Source: Halovenus sp.
GTDB lineage: Archaea > Halobacteriota > Halobacteria > Halobacteriales > Haloarculaceae
Assembly (NCBI GenBank): GCA_028275145.1
Contig: JAQCNG010000207.1
Location: 1-13,660 of the forward strand
Length of the DNA stretch: 13,660 bases
Direction: 5' to 3'
Within the stretch, counting starts at the first letter, position 1. Each line of letters starts with the position of its first letter. The translations under genes and the position numbers were made by a program. Positions 7,206 through 13,660 of the stretch are shown one piece after another. The notes beneath the pieces are model-generated. The model was not told where the DNA came from. It saw only the letters and a program-made list of their open reading frames with translations, and ran no database searches.

Positions 7206-7218
7206 CATATCATTATTT
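7206..7218 (-). promoter_or_regulatory. Promoter-like AT-rich patch upstream of the phosphatase-fold gene
   Basis: On the minus strand the stretch reads AAATAATGATATG, about 45 bases before the ATG at 7167. This would give a 5' leader of about 20 bases. It lies in the most AT-rich part of the window. No clear Shine-Dalgarno site follows it. The T-run in the same gap (7221-7225 read on minus) could also end the upstream regulator transcript. Confidence 0.45.
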
Positions 7219-7252
7219 CCAAAATCGAGGGTATATGACTACCGGTTCTCTG

Positions 7253-7543
7253 TCACTCGATGCGGAACACTGGTTCGGTGAGTGTCTCGCTCTTGCAGGC
7301 CGGACATCGGCTGGGTCGGTTCGCGGGGTCGTCGAACTCGTCGAACCCACAGTCCTGACAGGACGGCGGCGCGACCAGCAGTTCCTCCTCCGTGGAGGCC
7401 AGCGAGCGGGCGACGTGACGGACGTGGTCGAGCGCCTCGGGCGTCCGGATATCGAACTCGCGGGCGAGCGCGCTCGCCGGCAGTGACTCCTCGCGCAGCG
7501 CATCGGCCATGCGTTCGCGGGTCGTCCGGTCGGCTTCGTGCAT
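7253..7543 (-). CDS. Predicted transcriptional regulator, HTH plus zinc ribbon (COG3357-like)
   Basis: A 96-residue protein with an N-terminal winged-helix-like segment (about 5-50, including LPASALAREFDI at 21-32) and a C-terminal zinc ribbon with Cys62-x2-Cys65 and Cys80-x2-Cys83. The arrangement and size match COG3357, archaeal regulators with an HTH fused to a Zn ribbon. It probably binds DNA; its targets are unknown. The start at 7543 is supported by an AT-rich box about 26 bases upstream and a purine-rich GAGGGT directly before the ATG. It is divergent from the acyl-CoA dehydrogenase across 229 bases that hold a large inverted repeat, so control of that gene, or of itself, is possible. 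That link is inference. Confidence 0.85.
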   Translation of the reverse strand: MHEADRTTRERMADALREESLPASALAREFDIRTPEALDHVRHVARSLASTEEELLVAPPSCQDCGFDEFDDPANRPSRCPACKSETLTEPVFRIE

Positions 7544-7565
7544 ACCCTCGTTATGACCGGGGCAT

Positions 7566-7572
7566 CAAAATC
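7566..7572 (-). promoter_or_regulatory. TATA-like box of the HTH/zinc-ribbon regulator
   Basis: GATTTTG on the minus strand is centred about 26 bases before the ATG at 7543, which fits a leaderless or nearly leaderless transcript. Assigned by spacing and base composition only. Confidence 0.45.
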
Positions 7573-7604
7573 GGTTTTGCCGACGGTATCGGGGGTAACG
7601 GCTC

Positions 7605-7690
7605 CTCATACTGTCGGCTGTCACTTCGTGGAACGATTCGGCACCCCGGAGTGCCGAAATATGCCATGGGCTTACAGCCGACAGTATCAG
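7605..7690. repeat. Nested inverted repeat in a divergent intergenic region
   Basis: Outer arms ATACTGTCGGCTGT (7608-7621) and ACAGCCGACAGTAT (7674-7687) are perfect 14-base inverted repeats, and matching continues outward with one mismatch to 7605 and 7690. Inside lies a second perfect inverted repeat, TTCGGCAC (7637-7644) and GTGCCGAA (7651-7658), around a 6-base loop. Short 3-base stems CAC-GTG (7622-7630) and GCC-GGC (7663-7671) flank it, so a folded strand could form a cross-like shape. It has no coding capacity and I find no clear flanking target duplication. It could be a small MITE-like mobile element, a transposon remnant, or a control site shared by the divergent regulator and dehydrogenase genes. 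The pairing is seen directly; the role is unknown. Confidence 0.75.
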
Positions 7691-7741
7691 CCACAGCCGG
7701 CAGGGTCGGTGGTGGCCCAGTCGACCAGCGGGCACCCACAG

Positions 7742-7750
7742 CACTAATAC
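7742..7750 (+). promoter_or_regulatory. TATA-like box of the acyl-CoA dehydrogenase gene
   Basis: CACTAATAC is centred about 26 bases before the ATG at 7773, the spacing expected for a leaderless haloarchaeal transcript. It lies 52 bases to the right of the inverted repeat. Confidence 0.5.
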
Positions 7751-7772
7751 CGGCGGCGGTCAACGGCCAGAT

Positions 7773-8918
7773 ATGGATTTCACGCCGACAGCAGAGCAAC
7801 GCCAGATACGGGAGATGGTCGAGCAGTTCGCCGACGAGGAGATACAGCCACGGGCGGCGGAGATAGACGAAACCGACGAGTTCCCCCGCGACCTGGTCGA
7901 CAGGATGGCCGAACTGGGGCTGATGGGGATGCCAATCCCCGAGGAGTACGGCGGGGCCGGACTCGACTACCACGCCTACGCGATGGCGCTTGAGGAGATC
8001 TCCCGCGCCAGCGGTGGTCTCGGCACCGTCGTGGCCGCACACGTCTCGCTCGCGTGCAACATGATCTACGAGTACGGCGACGAGGCACAAAAAGAGGAGT
8101 ATCTGGTGCCGCTCGCGTCGGGCCGCGAGGTGGGGGCGTTCGCGCTCTCGGAACCCGGCGCAGGCAGCGACGTGCCGGCGATGGAAACCACCGCCGAGCG
8201 CAACGGCGACGAGTACGTCGTCGACGGCGGGAAACTCTGGATATCCAATGGGTCGGTCGCGGACACGGTCGTGCTGTTCGCGAAGACCGACCCCGAGGCC
8301 GGCGCGAAGGGTATCTCATCGTTCGTCGTCCGTCCCGAGGAGGACCGGGGCTTTGTCGTCGAGGGGACCGAGGACAAACTCGGCGACAAGGGTTGTCCAA
8401 CCGCGGAGTTGCGCTTCGAGGAGATGCGCGTGCCGGTCTCGCGCCGACTGGGCGCGGAGGGCGACGGGATGGGACAGGCACTGAAGACGCTCAACGGGGG
8501 TCGTATCACAATCGCGGCCCGCGGTGTCGGCATCGCGCAGGCGGCACTGGACGAAGCACTCGCCTACGCGGGCGAGCGCGAGCAGTTCGACCAGTCCATC
8601 GGCGACTTCCAGGCCATCCAGCACAAACTCGCCGACATGGACACGAAGGTTCAGGCCGCCCGGATGCTGATGCACCGGGCCGCCGACCGGAAGATGCGCG
8701 GCAAGGAGTACATAAAGGCGGCCGCACAGGCCAAACTCCACGCCTCGGAGGTTTCCCGCGAGGTGGCAAACGAGGGTATCCAGATTCACGGCGGCTACGG
8801 CTACGTGAAGGATTTCCCGGTCGAGCGGTTCTACCGTGACGCCAAACTCAACGAGATCTACGAGGGTACCAGCGAAATTCTCCGCAACACCATCGCAGAC
8901 CAGTTACTCGACAGTTGA
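7773..8918 (+). CDS. Acyl-CoA dehydrogenase
   Basis: FAD-dependent alpha,beta-dehydrogenation of acyl-CoA thioesters, as in fatty-acid or branched-chain amino-acid breakdown; electrons would normally pass to electron-transfer flavoprotein. At 381 residues it has the usual family length and is complete. Visible features are the N-terminal helical domain (1-115), the FAD/substrate loop FALSEPGAGSD (123-133), GGKLWISNG (152-160), the C-terminal helical domain with IHGGYGY (338-344) and FYRDAK (353-358), and IYEGTSEI (362-369) with Glu364 as the likely catalytic base, the position used by short- and medium-chain enzymes. The start is supported by a TATA-like box 26 bases upstream. The histidine kinase gene follows 75 bases later on the same strand. 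Chain-length preference cannot be told from the sequence. No other beta-oxidation gene is in the window. Confidence 0.95.
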   Translation: MDFTPTAEQRQIREMVEQFADEEIQPRAAEIDETDEFPRDLVDRMAELGLMGMPIPEEYGGAGLDYHAYAMALEEISRASGGLGTVVAAHVSLACNMIYEYGDEAQKEEYLVPLASGREVGAFALSEPGAGSDVPAMETTAERNGDEYVVDGGKLWISNGSVADTVVLFAKTDPEAGAKGISSFVVRPEEDRGFVVEGTEDKLGDKGCPTAELRFEEMRVPVSRRLGAEGDGMGQALKTLNGGRITIAARGVGIAQAALDEALAYAGEREQFDQSIGDFQAIQHKLADMDTKVQAARMLMHRAADRKMRGKEYIKAAAQAKLHASEVSREVANEGIQIHGGYGYVKDFPVERFYRDAKLNEIYEGTSEILRNTIADQLLDS

Positions 8919-8993
8919 GGCTGGTCCCGCTGTGATACACGCCATCGCAAGAATCAACACCGCCGCCCCGTCAGTTGAAACAGGAACAGGCCG

Positions 8994-10085
8994 ATGAGCG
9001 AGGACAAGCAGGACAGCGCCGGCGACAGTTCGACCGGCGAGGGGGTCGGAAACGGACGCGCGCTCGGGGGGCTCGAACAGGTGCTCGACACGACAGACAC
9101 CGTCGTCTGGGAGGTCGACGTCGACCGGTTGGCAGTCGAGTACGCCGGTCCGGCCGAGCGGGTCACCGGTATCCAGCCCGGTGCAGCCACCAGCCTGATG
9201 GAACTCAACGCCCGGATGGTCCACCCGGACGACCAGCTCACGGTGGAGAACCGGTTCGAGGCGGTGCTCGCGGGCGAAACCGAGGCCGTCGACGTGGAGT
9301 TCCGGACCAGACCGGGAAACGGGCCCGTTCGGTGGGTCCGCATGCAGGGTTCGGTCGAGAGCCGGGTGGACGGGGAGCCGGCCACACTCGCCGGCCTCGC
9401 GACGGACATCACATCGCTGAAACAGCGGGAGGCCCGCCTCGACGAGTTCGCCGGCGTCGTCAGCCACGACCTGCGCAACCCCCTGTCGGTCGCAATCACA
9501 CGGACAGAGCTCGCACAGGAGAACACAGACAGCAAGCACCTGTCCCACGCCCGTGACGCGCTGAACCGCATGGAGGTGCTGATAGACAACCTCCTCACGC
9601 TCGCCCGGGCCGACCGGGCCGTCGGCGACACCGAACCGGTTGGGGTCGGGTCGGTCGCCGAGGAGGCCTGGCAGGCCGTCGACACCGGCGACGCCAGCCT
9701 GAGCGTGGAGCTCGACCGGGCCGTCCGGGCAGACCGGACCCGACTCCAGCAGCTGGTGGAGAATCTCGTGCGAAACGCCGTCGAACACGGCGCTCCGGGC
9801 GGGACAGACGACTCGCCGGGCGGTCACGCCGACTCCGGTGACTCCGGCGGGGTGACGGTGCGTGTGGGGCCCCTGGAGAACGGGTTCTTCGTCGAGGACG
9901 ACGGCGTCGGGATACCCGACCAGCAGCGGGAGGCGCTGTTCGCCCGCGGGGACACGAGCGAACACGCCGGACTGGGGTTGCGCATCGTCCGGCAGGTTGT
10001 CGAGGCACACGACTGGTCGGTCCGCGCCACCGAGAGCAACGCCGGCGGGGCGCGCTTCGAGATAACCGGCGTCGAGTTCGTCTGA
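8994..10085 (+). CDS. Soluble PAS-domain sensor histidine kinase
   Basis: A 363-residue two-component sensor kinase without membrane helices, so it should sense in the cytoplasm or through a partner. After a polar N-terminus (1-25) a PAS-like domain spans about 26-142 and ends in the common LATDIT-LKQREARLDEF linker. The dimerisation and phosphoacceptor box is FAGVVSHDLRNPL (152-164) with His158. The ATP-binding region shows the N box LVENLVRNAVEHG (254-266), the G1 box EDDGVGIPD (301-309) and the G2 box HAGLGLRIV (324-332). A Gly/Ser/Asp-rich stretch (267-286) lies between the N and G1 boxes. No response regulator is adjacent. The next gene, a cohesin-like exported protein, starts one base after this stop, so the two are almost certainly co-transcribed. 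The signal is unknown. Confidence 0.93.
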   Translation: MSEDKQDSAGDSSTGEGVGNGRALGGLEQVLDTTDTVVWEVDVDRLAVEYAGPAERVTGIQPGAATSLMELNARMVHPDDQLTVENRFEAVLAGETEAVDVEFRTRPGNGPVRWVRMQGSVESRVDGEPATLAGLATDITSLKQREARLDEFAGVVSHDLRNPLSVAITRTELAQENTDSKHLSHARDALNRMEVLIDNLLTLARADRAVGDTEPVGVGSVAEEAWQAVDTGDASLSVELDRAVRADRTRLQQLVENLVRNAVEHGAPGGTDDSPGGHADSGDSGGVTVRVGPLENGFFVEDDGVGIPDQQREALFARGDTSEHAGLGLRIVRQVVEAHDWSVRATESNAGGARFEITGVEFV

Positions 10086-10086
10086 G

Positions 10087-10746
10087 ATGGTGACACTCGA
10101 CCCGCGCCGATTCGCCGGGGCGCTGACGCTCGCTGTGTTACTGGTTGGGCTCGTGACCCTCGCAACCGCGGGTGGTGCGGGAGGTGACCTCACCAGCATC
10201 TTCGAGTACGAACCCGGGGAACAGACCGTCACACCCGGCGAGCGTGTGACCGTCGACGTCGAGGTGTTCGCCGGCGGCGTGGCCTACGATATCGGTGTCG
10301 ACCGGGTGAACGCGACACTGGCCCACGACCCACAGGCGCTGACCGTGACCGACGTCGAACCCGGGGGCTGGCTGGCACAGGGCGAGACAGACCTGGCAGT
10401 CGAGACGGACATCGACGACGAGGCCGGCACCGTGCAGGTGGTCCAGACCCGCGACCCGGCCAGCGGAGGTGTCACCGGGAACGGAACCCTGCTGACCGTC
10501 ACCGTCGCCGTCTCCGGGGACGCCACCCCGGGCAACTACACGCTGTTCTACGGCGAGAGCAACGTCCGGATGGTCAACGACCACTACCAGCCGGTGTTCA
10601 CGGACAACGGGACCCTCCGGGTCAGCGAGGGGCGCACGACGGCCGACGGCGGCGGTACAAGTCGGTTCACCCTCGGCGTGGCTACGGTTATCGCGCTCGT
10701 GGTGGGTGCCGTCGTGGCCCGCCGGGTCCGCGGGGGACGGGACTAG
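10087..10746 (+). CDS. Cohesin-domain-like, membrane-anchored exported protein
   Basis: A 219-residue protein with a hydrophobic N-terminal export signal (about 9-28, likely cut after ATA or nearby), an extracellular domain of about 35-180, a short Gly/Ser/Thr linker (183-192) and one C-terminal membrane helix (about 194-211) followed by positive RRVRGGR. This gives a type I orientation with the domain outside the cell. The VTPGERVTVDVEVF start and the LLTVTVAVSGDATPGNYTL section near its end resemble the beta-sandwich cohesin family. Four N-x-T sequons (Asn75, 132, 150, 174) could be glycosylated. The gene starts one base after the histidine kinase stop. Its own stop overlaps the convergent aminotransferase stop in a CTAG. 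No dockerin partner is visible, so a binding or surface role is only inferred. Confidence 0.82.
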   Translation: MVTLDPRRFAGALTLAVLLVGLVTLATAGGAGGDLTSIFEYEPGEQTVTPGERVTVDVEVFAGGVAYDIGVDRVNATLAHDPQALTVTDVEPGGWLAQGETDLAVETDIDDEAGTVQVVQTRDPASGGVTGNGTLLTVTVAVSGDATPGNYTLFYGESNVRMVNDHYQPVFTDNGTLRVSEGRTTADGGGTSRFTLGVATVIALVVGAVVARRVRGGRD

Positions 10747-11858
10747 AGGAAGCCGGCAAGTCGGTCGGCGGCCGTCTCGACACGGGGGGAGACGAGCGCG
10801 AACCGGATCCAGTCCGAGCGCGACTCGCCGAACGCCTCGCCGGGCATCCCGGCCACGCCAGCCTCGTCAACCAGCAGTTCGACGCTCTCGAAGGTGCCCG
10901 GGAACGCCGGGAAGCGTGCCATCACGTAGAACGCCCCCTCGGGGTCCGTGTAGGTCGCACCCACCTCGTCCAGCGCGTCGGTGAACACCGTGATGCGGTC
11001 GCGCAGGCGCTCGCGAACGCCCTCGTAGTACGCCGGGCCGGTCTCACGGAGCGCGTGCAGAACCGCCGCCTGTGCGGGCCGGGAACCGGTCACGGTCGTC
11101 AGCATGTGCCGGGTGCGGGCGTCCTCGAACAGGTCACCGCGGGGTCCCTGCCGGTCGGGGAACACCGCGTACCCGACCCGCCAGCCCGTGATTGCGAGTG
11201 ACTTCGAGAAACTGTTCGTCACCACCCGGTTGGGCGAGTCGAACGCGAGTGCCGACGTAAACGAACCGGAGTAGTCGAAGTGGTCGTACACCTCGTCGCT
11301 GACCAGCAGTGCGTCGTAGGTTTCGGCGATATCGACCAGCGCGGCTTTTGTCTCCTCGCCGTACGTGACACCGAGTGGGTTGTTCGGCGAGTTGACCACG
11401 ATGACACTCGTCTCCTCGCGCACACACTCCCGGACAGTCTCGGTGTCGGGCACACCGTCCCCGCTCGCGGGCACGTACCGGGTGTCGGCCCCGAGCAGCG
11501 ACGCCCGACCGGCGTAGTAGGGGTAGGTCGGGTCGACCAGCAGTATCTCCGAGCCGGGAAACCGCTCGAAGCCGGCCGACATGGCCAGATGGTTGGCCTC
11601 GCCGGCCCCGTTCGTGATGATGACCTGCTCGCGGTCGACCCCCCGGCGGCCCGCGATCTCCTCGCGCAGGTCGGTCAGTCCGACGCTGGGCGGGTACTGG
11701 AACTGCTCGGGTTCACCTCGTGCGTACTCGACGAGCCCCTCACGGAGGGACTCGGGGGGCTCCCAGTCGGGGCTCCCGCTGACCATGTCGACCACGTCTC
11801 GGTCGGCCTGGTTCGCGTACTGCATCACGCGAAAAAACTGCGGCGTCTCGTAGTCCAT
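10743..11858 (-). CDS. PLP-dependent class I/II aminotransferase
   Basis: Fold-type I pyridoxal-phosphate aminotransferase, probably for aspartate, aromatic or similar amino acids; cytoplasmic. At 371 residues from ATG 11856-11858 it has normal length. Visible motifs are YPPSVGLTDLREEIA (55-69), ITNGAGEANH (81-90), NSPNNPLG (156-163) with conserved Asn160, SDEVY (187-191) with Asp188 for the pyridine nitrogen, SFSKS (216-220) with Schiff-base Lys219, GWRVGY (225-230), and Arg352 for the substrate carboxylate. I prefer this start over an in-frame ATG at 11900 because an AGGAG ribosome-binding site (11864-11868 read on minus) precedes it and the family alignment begins here. It converges on the cohesin-like gene with a 4-base stop overlap. 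The exact amino donor cannot be assigned. Confidence 0.92.
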   Translation of the reverse strand: MDYETPQFFRVMQYANQADRDVVDMVSGSPDWEPPESLREGLVEYARGEPEQFQYPPSVGLTDLREEIAGRRGVDREQVIITNGAGEANHLAMSAGFERFPGSEILLVDPTYPYYAGRASLLGADTRYVPASGDGVPDTETVRECVREETSVIVVNSPNNPLGVTYGEETKAALVDIAETYDALLVSDEVYDHFDYSGSFTSALAFDSPNRVVTNSFSKSLAITGWRVGYAVFPDRQGPRGDLFEDARTRHMLTTVTGSRPAQAAVLHALRETGPAYYEGVRERLRDRITVFTDALDEVGATYTDPEGAFYVMARFPAFPGTFESVELLVDEAGVAGMPGEAFGESRSDWIRFALVSPRVETAADRLAGFL

Positions 11859-12043
11859 ACCACTCCTGTGTGCGGCGAGTACCTGTCTCTTTCCGTCCAC
11901 CTCGCCGCCGGGTCACCGCTCGTGGTGTTCGTGCCGCCGCTCGCAATCGTGTTCGGTGCATCCCAGACGTGCCTCGGCGGGGTGTGCCCGGAAAGCCGCC
12001 GCGGCGACCGGAGTCACGGCTCGACAGGAAACTAACGGATATG

Positions 12044-12050
12044 TTTATAC
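12044..12050 (+). promoter_or_regulatory. TATA box of the zinc-ribbon membrane protein gene
   Basis: TTTATAC is the clearest TATA-like box in the window, centred about 32 bases before the ATG at 12079, so a short leader of about 5 bases is likely. The rest of the 220-base divergent region (11859-12078) shows only the aminotransferase ribosome-binding site and no other feature that I can support. Confidence 0.6.
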
Positions 12051-12078
12051 GAGTTCGGACAGAACGATTCCAGTACTG

Positions 12079-13080
12079 ATGGCAAGATACTGTCCGAACT
12101 GTGGCGAGACCGTCGCCGAGAGCGACGCCTTCTGTGGGGAGTGTGGAACCGCTCTCGGCGGCGAGGAGGGCGATGGAGAGTCCGGCTGGGGCGACACGGC
12201 GGACACCGGCCAGACCACACAGAACACCGGCCGGGACGACGCGGGAAACACCGGCCAGACCACACAGAACACCGGCTGGGAGGGAGGACAGGGCGGCCGT
12301 GGACAGCAACAACAGCCCCCGCGGCAGGGCCCACCGGGGGTGCAGGGCGGCGGTGTGGCGGGAATCCCCCGGAAAAACGCCATAGACACGTTCGTGCAGG
12401 GGGTGAAGTGGCTCGTTGCGGTGCCCGCACTGCTCGGTGCGTTTTTTCTCGTCGAGGTGCTCAACGGTCTGGGGCAGTTTGTCACCGGGCTGTTCTCGCT
12501 GGCCGGGTCGATTCTCACACTGCTCGTCTTCGGTGCCGCCTACGTGTACACCGAGCGGTTCGTCTACGGTGGAGACGTACAGGGTGGTATCGACGGGGTA
12601 CTGAGCACAGTCTCTGAGGTGGCCAGCCGGCTCCTCGCGCTGATCGGCATTGGTCTCATCTACGTCATCGTGGTGTTCGTTGGCTTGCTGTTTCTGCTCG
12701 TCCCGGGAATCTACCTCGGCGCCCGGTTGGTGCTCGCGTTCCCGGCGTGTGTGCTCGACGGCGAGGGTGTGACCGACAGTCTCTCGACGAGTTGGGACGT
12801 CGCAGAGGGGAACCTGCTCAAACTCGTCGGTCTCGGGGCTATCAACTTCCTCGCCGCAATCGGATTCGGAATCGCCGCATCGGCGGTCGCGGCGGTCGTC
12901 GGCGGGCTGTCGGCGGTGGAGAGTCCGGTGTTTACGCTGGCAATCGCACCGGTGTCGGCGGTGCTCAGCGGTGCCGTCCAGATGGCAATCGCCCGGGTGT
13001 ACATAGAGAACCGCCCGCCAGAGCCACAGCCACAGGGCCAGCAGGCCGGCGGCTACCAGCAGGAACCCACCCAGTACTGA
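12079..13080 (+). CDS. Zinc-ribbon multi-pass membrane protein
   Basis: A 333-residue protein with three parts. Residues 1-25 are a zinc ribbon (Cys5, Cys8, Cys19, Cys22). Residues 26-98 are a Gly/Gln/Asn/Thr-rich, probably disordered linker with a duplicated 15-residue unit containing GQTTQNTG (44-51 and 59-66). Residues about 110-306 form a membrane domain with roughly five to six helices, including LVPGIYLGARLVLAFPACVL (207-226) followed by a DSLSTSWDVAEGN (233-245) segment. That pattern is common in uncharacterised membrane proteins related to the glycerophosphodiester phosphodiesterase membrane domain. The tail (312-333) is rich in Pro and Gln. The start at 12079 is set by the TATA box and by the zinc ribbon beginning there. 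The function is unknown; a membrane-organising or protein-binding role would be a guess. Confidence 0.85.
   Translation: MARYCPNCGETVAESDAFCGECGTALGGEEGDGESGWGDTADTGQTTQNTGRDDAGNTGQTTQNTGWEGGQGGRGQQQQPPRQGPPGVQGGGVAGIPRKNAIDTFVQGVKWLVAVPALLGAFFLVEVLNGLGQFVTGLFSLAGSILTLLVFGAAYVYTERFVYGGDVQGGIDGVLSTVSEVASRLLALIGIGLIYVIVVFVGLLFLLVPGIYLGARLVLAFPACVLDGEGVTDSLSTSWDVAEGNLLKLVGLGAINFLAAIGFGIAASAVAAVVGGLSAVESPVFTLAIAPVSAVLSGAVQMAIARVYIENRPPEPQPQGQQAGGYQQEPTQY
12203..12276 (+). repeat. Two copies of a 29-base direct repeat, 45-base period
   Basis: The same 29 bases occur at 12203-12231 and 12248-12276, beginning ACACCGGCCAGACC and ending CAGAACACCGGC. The offset of 45 bases keeps the reading frame and duplicates a 15-residue unit in the disordered linker of the zinc-ribbon membrane protein. 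Perfect identity over 29 bases points to a recent in-frame duplication or to homogenisation. Confidence 0.85.
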
Positions 13081-13160
13081 GTCCGAGTCACCGACGTCTC
13101 GCACACCGCCCGGCTGTCGACACCGCCAGCCCCTTCAGTCGTCCTGTCGTACGTGTCGGT

Positions 13161-13660
13161 ATGAGTGAGTTGACCGCAACGCTGCACACCACCGAGGGTG
13201 ACATCGAGGTCGAACTGTTCGACGAGAGAGCCTCACGGGCCGTCGAGAACTTCGTCGGACTGGCAACCGGCGACCAGGAGTGGGAGGACCCGAAGACGGG
13301 CGAGACACGGACCGACCCGCTGTACGACGGGGTGCTCTTTCACCGTATCATCGACGGGTTCATGATCCAGACCGGTGACCCGACCGGCACAGGGCGGGGC
13401 GGCCCCGGCTACACGTTCGACGACGAGTTCCACCCGGAACTGCGCCACGACGGCGCGGGCATCCTCAGCATGGCCAACCACGGGCCCGACACGAACGGCT
13501 CGCAGTTCTTTATCACCCTCGACGCACAGCCACACCTCGACGACAAGCACGCCGTCTTTGGCTCGGTCACCGACGGGATGGACGTTGTCGAGGCGATCGG
13601 CAACGCCCCGACGGACGGAAACGACAAGCCGACCAGCGAGATTCGCCTCGAATCGGTCAC
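13161..13660 (+). CDS. Cyclophilin-type peptidyl-prolyl cis-trans isomerase, 3' end cut by window edge
   Basis: Catalyses cis-trans isomerisation of Xaa-Pro bonds during protein folding; cytoplasmic, with no signal peptide. The ATG at 13161 opens a frame of 166 residues that runs off the right edge, probably only a few residues short of the end. Cyclophilin motifs are ENFVGLATG (29-37), FHRIIDGFMIQTGDP (60-74) with the catalytic Arg62, SMANHGPDTNGSQFFITL (103-120) and HLDDKHAVFG (124-133), where the usual tryptophan position holds His, as in many prokaryotic forms. Residues 38-53 are the charged loop found in archaeal and bacterial single-domain versions. No clear TATA box was found in the 80 bases before it. 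I expect a housekeeping gene. Confidence 0.93.
   Translation, partial: MSELTATLHTTEGDIEVELFDERASRAVENFVGLATGDQEWEDPKTGETRTDPLYDGVLFHRIIDGFMIQTGDPTGTGRGGPGYTFDDEFHPELRHDGAGILSMANHGPDTNGSQFFITLDAQPHLDDKHAVFGSVTDGMDVVEAIGNAPTDGNDKPTSEIRLESV

Noticed and set aside
7608..7687. Possible tRNA-like cloverleaf in the nested inverted repeat
   Set aside because: The outer stem is 14 bases, the side stems are only 3 bases, and there are no conserved D-arm or T-arm bases, so a tRNA is not supported.
8904..10232. Minus-strand open frame of 442 codons antisense to the histidine kinase
   Set aside because: The sense strand carries complete kinase boxes; the antisense translation has no coherent domain.
11859..11900. 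Upstream in-frame ATG for the aminotransferase
   Set aside because: The AGGAG site sits just before ATG 11858, and the family sequence begins there.
11740..13104. Minus-strand open frame of 454 codons antisense to the zinc-ribbon membrane protein
   Set aside because: It crosses the aminotransferase start, the intergenic promoter and a well-supported gene, and its sequence is low-complexity.

Overview
The window looks like chromosomal DNA of a haloarchaeon (class Halobacteria). It has very high GC, a strong bias to GC-ending codons, proteins rich in Asp and Glu, and AT-rich TATA-like boxes about 25-30 bases before several start codons. It also carries families typical of that group: a Trm5-type tRNA methyltransferase, DUF7117- and DUF5779-like small proteins, an HTH/zinc-ribbon regulator, a soluble PAS histidine kinase and GlpA/GlpB. 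I cannot name the genus from sequence alone. I see no rRNA, tRNA, CRISPR array or intact insertion sequence. Family names here come from recognised motifs and remembered relatives; no database search was run.

Layout, left to right. A Trm5-like methyltransferase (minus strand, cut by the left edge) is divergent from a zinc-ribbon protein. Convergent to the latter is a minus-strand cluster read right to left: a small membrane protein, then glpA and glpB, which overlap by 4 bases (GTGA). Next come a DUF5779-like protein on the plus strand and, convergent to it, an intracellular endonuclease/exonuclease/phosphatase-fold enzyme preceded by an HTH plus zinc-ribbon regulator. A 229-base intergenic region with a large nested inverted repeat separates that regulator from a divergent acyl-CoA dehydrogenase. 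The dehydrogenase is followed by a PAS histidine kinase and, one base after it, a cohesin-like exported protein. That protein meets a convergent class I/II aminotransferase in a shared CTAG stop. The window closes with a zinc-ribbon multi-pass membrane protein and a cyclophilin cut by the right edge.

Most genes are ordinary core or lineage-typical functions. The part most worth a second look is the glpA-glpB pair. No glpC follows it and no glycerol gene lies nearby. GlpA has a Ser where the third cysteine ligand of its C-terminal [2Fe-2S] domain is expected, has lost several motifs linked to glycerol-3-phosphate binding, and carries an insert of about 85 residues rich in Asp and Gly. GlpB keeps the family motifs. 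I infer a paralogous two-subunit flavoprotein that may have a changed substrate or electron route. The second item is the 86-base nested inverted repeat at 7605-7690, which could be a small non-autonomous mobile element or a shared regulatory structure.
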